Notes: generated by a model not told the origin, from the sequence alone. Positions 1 through 10,882 are shown, numbered from the stretch's first letter. The stretch: DNA of 64,000 nucleotides from Odoribacter lunatus (GCF_943193135.1 NZ_CALPCZ010000006.1:45644-109643); one strand, 5' to 3'. Made by a program: numbers and translations.

Positions 1-966
1 GGCGTTTAATGCCGCTCCTTTTTTGATTTGGTCTCCCACAGTCCAAAAGGTTAATCCATTTTCAAAAGCGATGTCTTTTCTAATTCTTCCTACATATACC
101 GGATCTTTACCCGATACGAACAAGGGCATGGGATATTCTTTCCGTTCGGGATTATCCTGAAGAACGATACCGTCAGCCTTTCGGAATGCCTCTTTGGCTT
201 CCTCCACGGACAGAGGACGTTCGGTTTCCACCCATATACTTTCCGAGTGCGCCCGAAGTGCCGGCACACGTACGCACGTGGCGCTGACCCGAATATCGGA
301 ATGCATGATTTTACGGGTTTCATGAAACATTTTCATTTCCTCTTTGGTATAGCCGTTTTCGGTAAAAACATCAATATGGGGAATTAAGTTGTATGCCAAT
401 TGGTAAGCAAATTTTTCCACAACAGGTGTTTCCCCTGATGCAATTTGCGTATATTGGTTGCAAAGTTCCTGCATTGCAGCGGCACCCGCTCCGCTCGCCG
501 CCTGGTATGTGGCGACTCTCACCCGCTTGATATGACTGATTTTTTCTATGGCTTGCAAGGCAACCACCATTTGTATGGTTGTACAGTTGGGATTGGCAAT
601 TATATTGCGGGGACGCCGTCCGGCATCTTGCGCATTGACTTCGGGTACAACCAAAGGTACATCCTCTTCCATACGGAATGCACTGGAGTTGTCTATCATC
701 ACGGCTCCGTATTTTGTGATAGTGTCCGCAAATTCCCTGGAGGTCCCGGCTCCCGCAGACACAAAAGCGATGTCCACCCCTTTGAAATCGTCATTGTGTT
801 GCAAAAGCCTGACCTGGTATTTTTTCCCCCGGCAGGTATAGTAAGTTCCCGCACTTCGGGAAGACCCGAACAGTATTAATTCATCAAACGGGAAATTCCG
901 TTCTTCCAGTACCCGTAAAAATTCCTGCCCGACGGCACCACTTGCACCAACAATCGCTATTTTCAT
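1..966 (-). CDS. asd: Aspartate-semialdehyde dehydrogenase, 3' end cut by window edge
   Basis: Reduces beta-aspartyl phosphate to aspartate semialdehyde with NADPH, the branch point to lysine/DAP, threonine and methionine in the cytoplasm. The protein begins [17 protein letters not shown], an NADP Rossmann glycine motif. The catalytic cysteine is C128 in NPNCTT, and the downstream [11 protein letters not shown] stretch is typical of the family. 322 codons are visible with no stop, so only about 15 C-terminal residues are missing. It stands alone on the minus strand and has a good Bacteroidetes-type promoter directly upstream. The reading frame is open throughout. Confidence 0.96.
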   Translation of the reverse strand, partial: MKIAIVGASGAVGQEFLRVLEERNFPFDELILFGSSRSAGTYYTCRGKKYQVRLLQHNDDFKGVDIAFVSAGAGTSREFADTITKYGAVMIDNSSAFRMEEDVPLVVPEVNAQDAGRRPRNIIANPNCTTIQMVVALQAIEKISHIKRVRVATYQAASGAGAAAMQELCNQYTQIASGETPVVEKFAYQLAYNLIPHIDVFTENGYTKEEMKMFHETRKIMHSDIRVSATCVRVPALRAHSESIWVETERPLSVEEAKEAFRKADGIVLQDNPERKEYPMPLFVSGKDPVYVGRIRKDIAFENGLTFWTVGDQIKKGAALNA

Positions 967-986
967 GTTTTATTCTATTTTCCCGA

Positions 987-1019
987 CAAAAGTAAAATAA
1001 GAAATGGCGGTATAACAAA
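987..1019 (-). promoter_or_regulatory. Promoter of asd
   Basis: On the minus strand, TACTTTTG (987-994) matches the Bacteroidetes -7 box TAnnTTTG. A TTTG at 1016-1019 lies 21 nt upstream as the -33 box. Transcription would start about 14 nt before the asd ATG. Assigned from consensus only. Confidence 0.5.
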
Positions 1020-1107
1020 AAAAACGTTTGAAATTTGTTTTTTTATATGAATTATTCTACTTTTACCCCGAAGAAAGCGAGTTGTAATAACTTATTAAAA
1101 CGATATC

Positions 1108-1791
1108 ATGGAAATAAAAAAGGCACCGAAAGTAGATCTGGAAGGAAAGAAAGGAATTTTCTTCGAGATTGGTCTTTTACTTGCTTTAGGAATCCTACTG
1201 TATGCTTTTGAATGGAAAACGGAAACCAAGAAAACGCAAGATATGCAGGGTGGTGAAGTTGAGCAAGTAGAAGAGGAAATTATTCCTGTTACAACACAGA
1301 ATACGCCTCCCCCTCCTCCTCCTCCCCCCGCGCCCAAATTGACGGACTTGATTAATATCGTGGAGAATGACCAAGATATTGATGAGGATTTGGAGATTAC
1401 AGACGCAGAAGATGAAACGGAAAATACTGTTGTTGATGTAACCCAGTTTAATGAATTGGAAGAAGAGGATACAGGTGAAGCTGAAATTTTCCGGGTTGTG
1501 GAAGAGCAACCGGGCTTTAACGGAAATATGAACAAGTGGTTAAAGGATAATTTGAAGTATCCGGTGATTGCACAGGAGAACGGAGTTTCCGGTAAAGTAT
1601 ATGTTGAATTTGTTGTGGAGAAAGACGGTAGCATCACGGACGTAAAAGTAGTTCGTTCTGTTGACCCTTCTTTGGATAAAGAAGCTGTTCGCGTGGTAAA
1701 ATCCATGCCGAAATGGAAACCGGGAAAACAGAGAGGCAAACCGGTACGTGTAGCTTACACGATTCCCATTAATTTCACATTATCCAATTGA
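1108..1791 (+). CDS. tonB: Energy transducer TonB
   Basis: Carries proton-motive energy from an ExbB/ExbD motor across the periplasm to outer-membrane TonB-dependent receptors. The 227-aa protein has one N-terminal membrane helix (about residues 16-34), an acidic and proline-rich periplasmic spacer with a run of eight prolines near residue 66, and a C-terminal TonB domain (about 145-227) with the YP and WKPGKQRGKPV motifs. No exb genes are adjacent; an exbB-x-exbD-exbD operon lies at 44.8-47.1 kb. Bacteroidales carry several TonB paralogues, so its receptor partners cannot be read from position. Confidence 0.9.
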   Translation: MEIKKAPKVDLEGKKGIFFEIGLLLALGILLYAFEWKTETKKTQDMQGGEVEQVEEEIIPVTTQNTPPPPPPPPAPKLTDLINIVENDQDIDEDLEITDAEDETENTVVDVTQFNELEEEDTGEAEIFRVVEEQPGFNGNMNKWLKDNLKYPVIAQENGVSGKVYVEFVVEKDGSITDVKVVRSVDPSLDKEAVRVVKSMPKWKPGKQRGKPVRVAYTIPINFTLSN

Positions 1792-1824
1792 TTTTTTTCA
1801 TTTTTTAAATTTTAAGAGTTGATA

Positions 1825-1858
1825 AGAGGGTGTCCAAGTAAAATTGGCACCCTTAATT
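1825..1858 (+). terminator. Possible terminator after tonB
   Basis: An imperfect hairpin (GGGTGTCCA paired with TGGCACCC around an A/T loop) is followed by TTAATTTATT. The stem has a bulge and the T tract is interrupted, so efficiency is uncertain. Confidence 0.4.
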
Positions 1859-1887
1859 TATTCTTACTCTTTTTATTCTAAATTTTC

Positions 1888-3105
1888 ATGGGTTATTATT
1901 ATACTAAAAAAGAGGCGGAAAAGGCGATATTAGTAGGAGTTGCTCTCCAGGCAGAAGGCATTAGTTATGAACAAATGACCGAATATCTGGATGAATTGGC
2001 TTTTCTTGCCGAGACGGCAGGCGCCCAAACGGTAAAAATATTCACTCAAAATTTGGATAAAGCCGTACACAGTACGTTCATAGGAAAAGGGAAATTGGAA
2101 GAAATCAAACAATATATCGAAGAAAATGAAACCGATATGGTTATTTTCGACGATGAACTGACTCCTACACAACTCCGTAATATCGAAAATGAATTAAAGG
2201 GCGTAAAAGTACTCGACCGCACGAATCTGATTCTGGATATTTTCGCCAGCCGGGCACGTACTGCCCATGCCAAGACTCAAGTGGAACTGGCACAGTATCA
2301 ATACCTGCTTCCCCGACTGACCGGTATGTGGACTCACCTTGAACGACAGAAGGGCGGTATCGGACTGCGAGGTCCCGGAGAGACGGAAATTGAAACCGAC
2401 AGACGGGTTATCCGGGATAAAATTTCCCGTTTGAAGGAGCAATTAGAAAAAATAGACAAACAAAAAATTACGCAACGCAAGAACAGAGGCAAGCTGGTTC
2501 GTGTCGCTTTGGTGGGATATACGAATGTCGGCAAGTCCACGTTGATGAATCTGTTAAGCAAATCGGATGTTTTCGCCGAGAACAAATTATTTGCAACTCT
2601 GGATACAACCGTACGAAAAATCGCGATTAAGAATGTGCCTTTCCTGCTTGCCGATACTGTCGGATTTATCCGGAAATTACCGACGCATCTTATCGAATCT
2701 TTTAAGTCTACTCTGGATGAAGTGAGGGAAGCCGATGTGATTTTGCATGTAGTGGATATTTCTCATCCCCAATTTGAAGACCAGATGAAAACGGTTAATG
2801 AAACGTTAGCCGATTTAATCAAAGAGCCCAAACCGACGATTATCGTTTTCAATAAAATTGATGCTTTCACGTATGTAAAGAAGGAAGAGGATGATTTAAC
2901 GCCTATACAGCGCTGCAATTATAGCCTGAACGATTTAAAACAAATGTGGATGTCGAAACAGGAGGTTGAAACGGTATATATTTCCGCCGCCCAAAAGGAA
3001 AATATCGAAGAGTTGAAAGATAAGCTCTACGCTATTGTGAGGGAGATTCATTCCGCCCGTTTCCCTTACAATGATTTCCTCTATGAAGAGACGCTTCCGG
3101 AATGA
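1888..3105 (+). CDS. hflX: Ribosome-associated GTPase HflX
   Basis: HflX binds the 50S subunit and splits or rescues stalled ribosomes under stress. The 405-aa protein has the N-terminal HflX domain (about 25-195) with the RGPGETEIETDRR signature near 161-173. The GTPase domain has G1 GYTNVGKS (210-217), G3 DTVG near 256 and an NKID G4 motif. Length is normal. It ends 12 bp from the convergent tyrS gene. The start ATG follows an A/T-rich leader with no clear Shine-Dalgarno, which is usual in Bacteroidetes. Confidence 0.95.
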   Translation: MGYYYTKKEAEKAILVGVALQAEGISYEQMTEYLDELAFLAETAGAQTVKIFTQNLDKAVHSTFIGKGKLEEIKQYIEENETDMVIFDDELTPTQLRNIENELKGVKVLDRTNLILDIFASRARTAHAKTQVELAQYQYLLPRLTGMWTHLERQKGGIGLRGPGETEIETDRRVIRDKISRLKEQLEKIDKQKITQRKNRGKLVRVALVGYTNVGKSTLMNLLSKSDVFAENKLFATLDTTVRKIAIKNVPFLLADTVGFIRKLPTHLIESFKSTLDEVREADVILHVVDISHPQFEDQMKTVNETLADLIKEPKPTIIVFNKIDAFTYVKKEEDDLTPIQRCNYSLNDLKQMWMSKQEVETVYISAAQKENIEELKDKLYAIVREIHSARFPYNDFLYEETLPE

Positions 3106-3117
3106 ATCTCCTTTTGT

Positions 3118-4407
3118 TTATTTTACGATAACTAAAAAGTAGTTTTTCTTTCCGCTTTGAGCCAAGATGTATTTTCCATCTATCAAATCGGACGTTCTCA
3201 CAACTGTGTCTTCTCCTACTTTTTCTTTATTAATACTAATGGAATTGGCTTTTAATGCCCGCCGCGCTTCTCCTTTGGAGGGCATAACGGCTGTTTGCGT
3301 TGCCAAAAAGTCCACTATCTGTATTCCCGCTTCCAAATCGGTTTTGCTTATCTCAAATTGCGGTACTCCTTCAAAGACGGCTAAAAATGTGGCTTCGTCT
3401 ATTTTCCGCAATGTATCGGATGTGGCGTTGCCAAATAGTATTTGTGAGGCTTCCAGTGCCGAATCAAAGGCTTCCTGTCCATGAATGAGGCACGTTATTT
3501 CTTTTGCCAGTGTTTTTTGCAATTTCCGCAAATGAGGCGCTTCCGCATGTTCGGCTATCAAAGCGTTAATCTCTGCCGGAGGCAATATGGTGAAAATTTT
3601 GATATAGCGTGCAGCGTCCTCATCGGAAGTATTTAACCAGAATTGATAAAATTTGTATGGAGAGGTTCGTTGCGGGTCGAGCCAGATGTTACCGGATTCC
3701 GTTTTACCGAATTTTTTTCCGTCACTTTTGGTCATCAGCGGCCATGTCAGAGCATAAGCATCCAATCCTTCTTTCCGGCGAATCAGTTCCACTCCGGTGG
3801 TAATGTTTCCCCATTGGTCGGAGCCTCCCATCTGCAACATGCAGTCATGATTTTTACGCAAATGCAAAAAGTCATATCCCTGTACCAATTGGTAGGTAAA
3901 TTCCGTGAATGACATTCCTTGTGCAGCTTCAGCTCCAAGACGTTTTTTCACAGAGTCTTTCGCCATCATGTAATTGACAGTGATGTGTTTTCCTATGTCC
4001 CGAATAAATCCCAAAAATGAAAACTCTTTCATCCAGTCGTAGTTATTAAGCATAACCGCTGCATTGGATGCCGAAGAATTGAAGTCAATAAAACGTGAAA
4101 GTTGTTTTTTTATGGCTTCCATGTTTTTATGTATCGTCTCTTCATCCAACAGATTTCGTTCCTGTGATTTACCGCTCGGGTCTCCAATCATGCCGGTTGC
4201 CCCGCCAATAATAAAAATCGGCTTGTGTCCCGCCAGTTGGAAATGTTTCATCATCATGACGGATACCAAATGTCCCACGTGCAATGAATCAGCAGTCGGG
4301 TCTATTCCGACATAAGCGGTTGTCTGTCCTTTTGCTAATTGTTCTTCGGTTCCGGGCATGATGTCATGAATCATACCTCTCCACTTTAACTCTTCTACAA
4401 AATTCAT
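3118..4407 (-). CDS. tyrS: Tyrosyl-tRNA synthetase
   Basis: Charges tRNA-Tyr. The 429-aa class I synthetase has the HIGH box as HVGH (43-46) and a KMSKS variant KFGKT near residue 234, followed by a C-terminal S4-like RNA-binding domain (about 365-425, [12 protein letters not shown]). Length fits the bacterial TyrRS family. The gene follows cvpA on the same strand with only 4 bp between them, so the two are probably cotranscribed. Confidence 0.97.
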   Translation of the reverse strand: MNFVEELKWRGMIHDIMPGTEEQLAKGQTTAYVGIDPTADSLHVGHLVSVMMMKHFQLAGHKPIFIIGGATGMIGDPSGKSQERNLLDEETIHKNMEAIKKQLSRFIDFNSSASNAAVMLNNYDWMKEFSFLGFIRDIGKHITVNYMMAKDSVKKRLGAEAAQGMSFTEFTYQLVQGYDFLHLRKNHDCMLQMGGSDQWGNITTGVELIRRKEGLDAYALTWPLMTKSDGKKFGKTESGNIWLDPQRTSPYKFYQFWLNTSDEDAARYIKIFTILPPAEINALIAEHAEAPHLRKLQKTLAKEITCLIHGQEAFDSALEASQILFGNATSDTLRKIDEATFLAVFEGVPQFEISKTDLEAGIQIVDFLATQTAVMPSKGEARRALKANSISINKEKVGEDTVVRTSDLIDGKYILAQSGKKNYFLVIVK

Positions 4408-4411
4408 CGTT

Positions 4412-4891
4412 TTAAGATTTTATCATATCATACATTTGCCGGGCAAAGGTAAGAAAAGGATGATACAAAAGGCTATTCTCTTTTGTCTCATTTTTCATAA
4501 AATGAAATTTATCATCCAACGCATCTACCAGCAGCAATAATACACACAGAATAAGAAAATATTTCGCTATTCCCAGGATAGTACCCAAAAGTTTGTTTAC
4601 CAATCCCAATGAGACCATGTCTATAATTTTCGTGAGCATTTTCCCCAATACGAAAATGAGGACCATTACGACCAAAAATGTTATACTCAAAGCAATATAA
4701 GAAAGATAGCCGGAGGTGATATTCAAGAAATCACGTAACAGTACTTCTGTCACGTCCGAATAATGAATGGCAATATAAACTCCCAGTATTACACCTACCA
4801 ATGTCGCGATTTCCACTATCAGACCTTTGGAAAATCCTTTGTATGCACCATACACCAGAGGGAGCAAGAGTATAATATCTATGAGGTTCAC
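4412..4891 (-). CDS. CvpA family membrane protein
   Basis: A 159-aa integral membrane protein with about four predicted helices that starts [23 protein letters not shown], the typical CvpA/colicin-V-production opening. The family is conserved and implicated in envelope homeostasis, but the biochemical role is not settled. The start is GTG (4889-4891), chosen because it begins the conserved NLID segment and lies just behind a promoter box. It leads the cvpA-tyrS pair. Confidence 0.85.
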   Translation of the reverse strand: MNLIDIILLLPLVYGAYKGFSKGLIVEIATLVGVILGVYIAIHYSDVTEVLLRDFLNITSGYLSYIALSITFLVVMVLIFVLGKMLTKIIDMVSLGLVNKLLGTILGIAKYFLILCVLLLLVDALDDKFHFMKNETKENSLLYHPFLTFARQMYDMIKS

Positions 4892-4914
4892 GTCTATTTT
4901 TTAATTTTGGGAAC

Positions 4915-4922
4915 CAAAGATA
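4915..4922 (-). promoter_or_regulatory. -7 box for cvpA-tyrS
   Basis: TATCTTTG on the minus strand is an exact TAnnTTTG match, giving a leader of about 15-17 nt before the GTG start of cvpA. No convincing -33 TTG lies at the usual distance. Confidence 0.4.
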
Positions 4923-5020
4923 AGGTGAATTCTTTATTTTTCCCACAGATTTCAAGGTTTCTTCCGATATTGTTCGTATTTTCGTGGTTTGTTAAAATAA
5001 TTATAAATTTTATCAAGAAT

Positions 5021-6763
5021 ATGTACAGAACACATACCTGCGGCCAACTCCGGTTAGAAAACAAAAATGAAGATGTATGCCTGAGCGGCTGGGTACAAAG
5101 AATCAGGAATCTCGGAGCGATGACGTTTATTGATTTACGTGACCGTTACGGTATTACGCAATTGACGATAGAGGAATCTGCCCCCGAAGATATAAAGAAA
5201 CAAGTAGCATTATTGGGAAGGGAATTTGTTATTCAGGTGAAAGGGAAAGTGGTGGAAAGAAGCAGTAAAAACAATAAGATTCCTACGGGAGATATTGAAA
5301 TTCTAATTTCGGAATTAACTATTCTCAGCCAGTCGGAAATTCCGCCATTCACGATTGAAGACAATACGGACGGAGGGGATGAGATACGCATGAAGTATCG
5401 TTATTTAGACTTGCGCCGTACTATGGTCAGAAAGAATCTGGAGTTGCGTCACAAGATGGCTCATCTAGTAAGAAATTATCTTGACGGACAACATTTCATG
5501 GAGGTTGAAACTCCGGTACTAATTAAAAGTACACCGGAAGGCGCCAGGGATTTTATAGTTCCTTCCCGCATGAATCAAGGACAGTTTTACGCTTTGCCCC
5601 AAAGTCCTCAAACCTTCAAACAGTTATTGATGGTAGCCGGCTTCGACCGATATTACCAAATTGTAAAATGTTTCCGAGATGAAGACTTACGTGCCGACCG
5701 CCAACCCGAATTTACCCAAATAGATTGTGAAATGTCTTTTGTGGAAAGGGACGATGTGCTGAATATTTTTGAAGGCATGATTCGCCATCTGTTTAAAGAA
5801 CTCAAAGGTATTGATTTGCCTGCTTTACCCCGTATGAGCTGGCATGATGCAATGGAGCATTATGGTTGTGACAAACCGGATATCCGTTTTGGAATGGAGT
5901 TTGTGGATTTAAGCGAAGTAGCCAGAAATAAAGATTTTTCTGTTTTCAATACGGCCGAATACATCGGTGCTATTTGCGCTTCCGGATGTGCTTCTTATAC
6001 CCGCAAACAATTGGATGAACTGACTGATTTTGTTAAACGTCCTCAGATCGGTGCCAAAGGGTTAGTTTATGTAAAATATAATGAAGACGGTAGTCTGAAA
6101 TCTTCCGTCGATAAATTTTACAGCGAAGAAGATTTAAAAACCTGGAGTGCTATTTGCGGTGCCAAACCGGGAGATTTAATACTGATTCTTTGCGGTCCCA
6201 AGAATAAGACCCTGCCTCAATTATGCGAGTTACGTCTGGAGATGGGTGACCGGCTCGGTCTGCGCGACAAGAATGTCTTTAAACCGCTGTGGGTGGTTGA
6301 TTTTCCCTTGTTGGAATGGGATGAAGAAACCCAACGTTTCTATGCTATGCACCATCCGTTTACATCCCCCAATACGGAGGATATCGAATTAATGGAAAGT
6401 AATCCGGGCGCCGTCCGAGCAAATGCTTACGATATGGTTATCAACGGTGTGGAAGTCGGCGGTGGTTCTATACGTATCCACAATACAGAGTTACAACAAC
6501 GTATGTTCCGTTGCCTCGGCTTTACTCCTGAACAAGCAGACAAACAATTCGGATTTCTTCTAAATGCTTTCAAATACGGAGCCCCCCCTCACGGAGGTAT
6601 TGCTTTCGGTTTCGACCGGTTGGTTTCTATGTTTGCAGGCCTCGACAGTATCCGCGATACGATTGCTTTCCCGAAAAACAATTCGGGACGTGATGTCATG
6701 ATTGATTCTCCATCAGAAGTCAGTGAAGAACAGTTTAAGGAATTAGGAATAAAGTTAGTTTAA
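5021..6763 (+). CDS. aspS: Aspartyl-tRNA synthetase
   Basis: Charges tRNA-Asp. The 580-aa class II enzyme has an N-terminal OB anticodon-binding fold ([12 protein letters not shown]), motif 2 ([18 protein letters not shown], near residue 218), the bacterial GAD insertion in the middle, and motif 3 ([10 protein letters not shown], near 525). The reading frame is open much further upstream to 4763, but homology begins at [10 protein letters not shown], so the start was set at 5021. It leads a plus-strand series aspS-holB-ricT with 10-28 bp gaps. Confidence 0.96.
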   Translation: MYRTHTCGQLRLENKNEDVCLSGWVQRIRNLGAMTFIDLRDRYGITQLTIEESAPEDIKKQVALLGREFVIQVKGKVVERSSKNNKIPTGDIEILISELTILSQSEIPPFTIEDNTDGGDEIRMKYRYLDLRRTMVRKNLELRHKMAHLVRNYLDGQHFMEVETPVLIKSTPEGARDFIVPSRMNQGQFYALPQSPQTFKQLLMVAGFDRYYQIVKCFRDEDLRADRQPEFTQIDCEMSFVERDDVLNIFEGMIRHLFKELKGIDLPALPRMSWHDAMEHYGCDKPDIRFGMEFVDLSEVARNKDFSVFNTAEYIGAICASGCASYTRKQLDELTDFVKRPQIGAKGLVYVKYNEDGSLKSSVDKFYSEEDLKTWSAICGAKPGDLILILCGPKNKTLPQLCELRLEMGDRLGLRDKNVFKPLWVVDFPLLEWDEETQRFYAMHHPFTSPNTEDIELMESNPGAVRANAYDMVINGVEVGGGSIRIHNTELQQRMFRCLGFTPEQADKQFGFLLNAFKYGAPPHGGIAFGFDRLVSMFAGLDSIRDTIAFPKNNSGRDVMIDSPSEVSEEQFKELGIKLV

Positions 6764-6773
6764 TTCCCACCCT

Positions 6774-7892
6774 ATGTTTAAAGACGTTATCGGTCATCGG
6801 GAGATTAAGCAACGATTGATTGCTTCCCTACAAACGGGACGGGTCAGTCATGCCCAACTCTTTACCGGTGATACCGGTTACGGTTCTTTAGCTTTAGCAT
6901 TGGCTTTCGCCCAATATGTTCTGTGTACAGGTGCCAAGAAAGAAGATGCTTGCGGGGAATGTCCGGCCTGCAAGCAAATGCGAAAGTTTATTCATCCCGA
7001 CCTTCATTTTGTGTTCCCGGTTGTGCGCAAGACAAAGTCTCCCGTCAGCGACGAATATATGAATGAATGGCGACATCTTCTGTCTCAAAGCGTTTATTTC
7101 AATTTGGAGGAATGGTATGCAGAGATGGGAGTGGAAGACAATGCCCAGGCAGCCATTTATACAGAGGAGAGCGGCAATATTCTCCGAAAACTCAATTTAA
7201 AGGCGTTTGAGTCGGATTATAAAATCATGATTGTATGGCTACCGGAAAAAATGAATCAGGAGTGTTCCAACAAACTTCTGAAAATTATCGAAGAGCCTTA
7301 CGACAAGACGCTTTTTCTAATGGTATCGGAACATCCGGAACAAATTATTAATACCATTCAGTCACGTACGCAACGTATCCATATTCCCCCATTGGAGAAA
7401 GAAGAGATTAAACAACATTTGATTGCCGAACAGCATATTGCCCCGGAGAAGGCAGAGGAGTACGCCCACATTGCCGCCGGCAACTGGCATCGGGCATTAT
7501 GCCTGTTACATGAATCGGAGGAACAAGTATATCATCAGGAAAAATTTGTCAGTCTGATGCGTTTATGCTGGGAAAGAAAAATGATTCCGGTCAATGAATG
7601 GGTAACGGAAATTACCGGAGCAGGACGGGAAAAGCAAAAAAATTTCTTAGCCCACGCCCTCCGGATGCTTCGGGAGAATTTTATAAAGAATTTCGGTATT
7701 AATAATTTAAATTATATGACCGAACGAGAAAAAAATTTTTCCGTAAAATTTTCTCCATACGTACACGAAGGTAATCTCATTGCCCTATTCGAGGAATTTG
7801 AGAGGGCATACAATGATATAAGCCGCAACGGCAATGCCAAAATTGTCTTTACGGACCTCTGCATTAAAGTCATGCAAAATATCCGTCCTTAA
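6774..7892 (+). CDS. holB: DNA polymerase III delta' subunit
   Basis: Clamp-loader subunit delta'. The 372-aa protein has the AAA+ fold with a degenerate P-loop (GDTGYGSLAL, no GKT), as expected for the non-hydrolysing delta' subunit. A zinc module follows with cysteines in CGECPACKQ near residues 60-68. A RFC-like QSRTQRI segment (sensor 1 region) is present. It starts 10 bp after aspS and is followed 28 bp later by ricT, an arrangement common in Bacteroidales. Confidence 0.93.
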   Translation: MFKDVIGHREIKQRLIASLQTGRVSHAQLFTGDTGYGSLALALAFAQYVLCTGAKKEDACGECPACKQMRKFIHPDLHFVFPVVRKTKSPVSDEYMNEWRHLLSQSVYFNLEEWYAEMGVEDNAQAAIYTEESGNILRKLNLKAFESDYKIMIVWLPEKMNQECSNKLLKIIEEPYDKTLFLMVSEHPEQIINTIQSRTQRIHIPPLEKEEIKQHLIAEQHIAPEKAEEYAHIAAGNWHRALCLLHESEEQVYHQEKFVSLMRLCWERKMIPVNEWVTEITGAGREKQKNFLAHALRMLRENFIKNFGINNLNYMTEREKNFSVKFSPYVHEGNLIALFEEFERAYNDISRNGNAKIVFTDLCIKVMQNIRP

Positions 7893-7920
7893 AGACAAAA
7901 ACAAGTAAAAACAATGCATT

Positions 7921-9090
7921 ATGAATGAAAACAATGATAATATAAATATACCGGTTATTGACCATCGTTTGCTGGCAGGTAAATTGTCTGTCTATAACTG
8001 GCTAAAAAAAATACCGACAAACAGTTGTATCTCTGAAATTGTAGAAGTCAGATTCAAAAATACCCGAAAGGCTTTTTTCTGTAATCCTTTAGGCCTTCAC
8101 CTTGAAGAAGGTGATATTGTTGCCGTGGAAGCCGCTTTAGGACATGACATCGGAATTGTATCCCTCGCAGGAGAGTTGGTGAAGGAACAATTGCGTATGA
8201 AAAAAATAGATTTAGAAAAGAATCCGCTTAAAAAAGTATACCGGAAGGCTAAACCGCATGATATAGAGAAATGGCAACAGGCTATCGCACTCGAATATGA
8301 GACAATGATTCGCTCCCGAAAGATTGCAGCAGATCTGAAACTCAATATGAAAATCGGTGATGTCGAATATCAAGGAGATAAGACAAAAGCCATTTTTTAT
8401 TATATTGCAGAGGATCGTGTTGATTTCCGCGCTTTGATTAAAGTATTAGCGGAAACATTTCATATCCGAATTGAGATGAAACAAATCGGAGCACGACAAG
8501 AAGCTGGAAGAATCGGAGGCATCGGGCCATGTGGTTTGCAATTATGTTGTTCGACTTATATCACCAATTTTATTTCCGTTTCTACTTCCGCCGCCCGCTA
8601 TCAGGATATATCTTTGAATCCCCAAAAGCTTGCCGGACAATGTGGGAAACTGAAGTGTTGTCTGAATTATGAAGTTGATGCTTATATTGATGAACAGAAA
8701 GATTTTCCTGCCACCAATCTTACATTAAATACAGGCGAAGGGTTGCTTTATCACCAAAAGACTGACATTTTCGGCAGAACCATGTATTACGCTTTTGATA
8801 AGGAAGGAAAAGGAACTTTAATAAAATTATCCGTAAAACGGATTAAGGAAATCATTGCCATGAATCGTAAAGGCATTATTCCTCCCAAAGCCAATGATGT
8901 AGAAGAAGAGACGGAAGAAATTAAATACACTGACGGAGTGGGAGAAGAGAGTTTAAGCCGTTTTGATGAAAAGAAACAGAAAAAACGCCGTTCAAAAAAC
9001 CGGAATAATAATAACCGTTCCCAAAACAATAATCCCCGGAATAATAAATCTCCCCGGCGCCAAGAATCAGAAAATACGCCCAAAGAGTAA
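7921..9090 (+). CDS. ricT: PSP1-domain protein, RicT/YaaT-like
   Basis: A 389-aa PSP1-family protein. In B. subtilis RicT is part of the RicAFT iron-sulfur complex that affects RNA processing and tRNA modification; the role in Bacteroidota is not established. Visible features are the two cysteine clusters CGLQLCCSTY and CGKLKCCLNYE (about residues 205-250), expected to bind a cluster, and a low-complexity basic Asn/Arg-rich tail (about 345-389) likely to be disordered. Located between holB and a rhomboid pair on the same strand. Confidence 0.88.
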   Translation: MNENNDNINIPVIDHRLLAGKLSVYNWLKKIPTNSCISEIVEVRFKNTRKAFFCNPLGLHLEEGDIVAVEAALGHDIGIVSLAGELVKEQLRMKKIDLEKNPLKKVYRKAKPHDIEKWQQAIALEYETMIRSRKIAADLKLNMKIGDVEYQGDKTKAIFYYIAEDRVDFRALIKVLAETFHIRIEMKQIGARQEAGRIGGIGPCGLQLCCSTYITNFISVSTSAARYQDISLNPQKLAGQCGKLKCCLNYEVDAYIDEQKDFPATNLTLNTGEGLLYHQKTDIFGRTMYYAFDKEGKGTLIKLSVKRIKEIIAMNRKGIIPPKANDVEEETEEIKYTDGVGEESLSRFDEKKQKKRRSKNRNNNNRSQNNNPRNNKSPRRQESENTPKE

Positions 9091-9114
9091 TGGATTTACC
9101 GATAGATTTGATTT

Positions 9115-9933
9115 ATGAATAATTATCGTCCATATTCCGGTATTACACCCGCTGTCAAAGTACTTATCCTCATCAATGCGATAATGTATTTCCTGACTTT
9201 ATTCATCGAACAAAAGACTCATATTCGATTATCAAATGTATTAGGGCTTCATTTACCTCAATCTGAATTTTGGACTCCTTATCAATACGTTACGCATCTA
9301 TTTATGCACGGAGATTTAGGACATTTGTTTTTCAATATGTTCGCTCTTTTTATGTTTGGACGCGTACTGGAATCAATATGGGGTACGAAACGTTTTATTA
9401 TCTATTACTTTGTTACCGGATTAGGTGCTGCTGCTTTACACAGCCTTGTCGGCTGGTGGGAATATCATCAAATGTATGAGCAGTTTTCAGCTTTTCAAAA
9501 TACTCCGCAGCCGGAACTTCTTGCCGAATTTATCCGAGCCCATATATCCCAACCCGCACCTTGGGTATGGGAACTTGTCGATGATTGGACAAATAACCCC
9601 GATTCCATTCAATATATTCAAGCCGGAGAAGGACTTTTCAAAAGAGTCATTACCGAGGTTGTCAATATTCCCACCATCGGAGCCTCCGGGGCTATTTTCG
9701 GCATTTTGTTAGCTTTCGGTATGTTATTCCCGAATACGGAACTATTTATTATGTTTCTTCCCATCCCTATCAAAGCCAAGTATTTTGTAATAGGCTACGG
9801 TATTATAGAGTTTTTCCTCGGTATTCAAAACAGCGTAGGAGACAACGTCGCTCATTTCGCCCATTTGGGAGGAATGCTGTTCGGATTTTTCCTTATCAGA
9901 CATTGGAACAAGAACCGCCGACAATTTTATTAA
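9115..9933 (+). CDS. Rhomboid family intramembrane serine protease
   Basis: A 272-aa polytopic membrane protein. The rhomboid catalytic dyad is visible as Ser191 in IGASGAIFG and His247 in AHFAHLGG; the HLFMHGDLGHLFFNM segment (61-75) is the loop/TM2 signature. An extra hydrophilic segment (about 115-180) separates the early helices from the catalytic-serine helix, longer than in GlpG. First of two tandem rhomboids, 19 bp apart. Substrates are unknown. Confidence 0.92.
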   Translation: MNNYRPYSGITPAVKVLILINAIMYFLTLFIEQKTHIRLSNVLGLHLPQSEFWTPYQYVTHLFMHGDLGHLFFNMFALFMFGRVLESIWGTKRFIIYYFVTGLGAAALHSLVGWWEYHQMYEQFSAFQNTPQPELLAEFIRAHISQPAPWVWELVDDWTNNPDSIQYIQAGEGLFKRVITEVVNIPTIGASGAIFGILLAFGMLFPNTELFIMFLPIPIKAKYFVIGYGIIEFFLGIQNSVGDNVAHFAHLGGMLFGFFLIRHWNKNRRQFY

Positions 9934-9952
9934 ATTTAAGCCAAGATTATTC

Positions 9953-10873
9953 ATGAATTACGGAACTAACGGATATTCTTTTTCAGACAATCTTTGGAAC
10001 GGCATTAAACACTCATTCCGTCAAGGTTCTTCTTTAACCAAACTAATTTATATTAATATCGGTTTATTCCTGTTTATCAAAGTTGTTCATATGTTATTTA
10101 TCCTGACCGGGGGAGCTCCAACTCTTTCTTACGGTATTTTTCTTGATAATTTAGGCTTACCCGCCTATTGGAATTTTTTTCTACACAAGCCGTGGACTAT
10201 TGTCACCTATATGTTTACGCATTTCAGCTTTCTCCATCTCCTTTTTAATATGTTATGGCTCTATTGGTTTGGTAGTTTTTTCTTACAACACTTTACTCAA
10301 TATGAGCTTACTGGGATGTATATTTTAGGAGGACTTTCCGGAGGATTATTTTACTTACTCTGTTATAATTTTCTACCGCTATTTGAAGCATCTTTATACA
10401 ATACGTCTGCTATCGGAGCTTCCGCATCGGTTATGGCTATCGTATTTGCCGTATGCTGTTACTTACCTCATCGATATATCCATGTTTTTGTTATCGGTTC
10501 AGTCAAATTGATTTATATCGCTATTTTTATTGCTGCTATAGATATACTTAGCATCCCTTCGGCCAATGCCGGCGGACATATAGCCCATCTAGGCGGGGCT
10601 TTATTCGGTTATTTCTTTATTGTAGGCATCCGGCATAATATAAACTTAACAAGAGGTATTGTCTTCATTTTCTTTCAAATAAATAAATTATTTTCGGTAT
10701 CTCCCCGTCCCCACTATAAGAAACACGTTGCCGAAATGAATGAGCGGGAATACAATGAATACAAAAAACGGAAAGAAGAACAAATTAATAAGATTTTAGA
10801 TAAGATATCCAAATCCGGTTACGAAAGCCTGACCCGAAAAGAAAAAGAGATTCTATTCAAATCAGGTAAATAA
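9953..10873 (+). CDS. Second rhomboid family protease with C-terminal extension
   Basis: A 306-aa rhomboid: Ser157 in IGASASV and His209 in GGHIAHLGG form the expected dyad, with the HFSFLHLLFNM signature near residue 90. A soluble basic C-terminal tail (about 240-306, with a helical NEREYNEYKKRKEEQ segment) follows the membrane core, as in many Bacteroidetes rhomboids. It differs clearly from its upstream neighbour in sequence, so this is an old duplication or separate family member. Followed 9 bp later by an EEP-family protein. Confidence 0.92.
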   Translation: MNYGTNGYSFSDNLWNGIKHSFRQGSSLTKLIYINIGLFLFIKVVHMLFILTGGAPTLSYGIFLDNLGLPAYWNFFLHKPWTIVTYMFTHFSFLHLLFNMLWLYWFGSFFLQHFTQYELTGMYILGGLSGGLFYLLCYNFLPLFEASLYNTSAIGASASVMAIVFAVCCYLPHRYIHVFVIGSVKLIYIAIFIAAIDILSIPSANAGGHIAHLGGALFGYFFIVGIRHNINLTRGIVFIFFQINKLFSVSPRPHYKKHVAEMNEREYNEYKKRKEEQINKILDKISKSGYESLTRKEKEILFKSGK

Positions 10874-10882
10874 TTCCTACAC

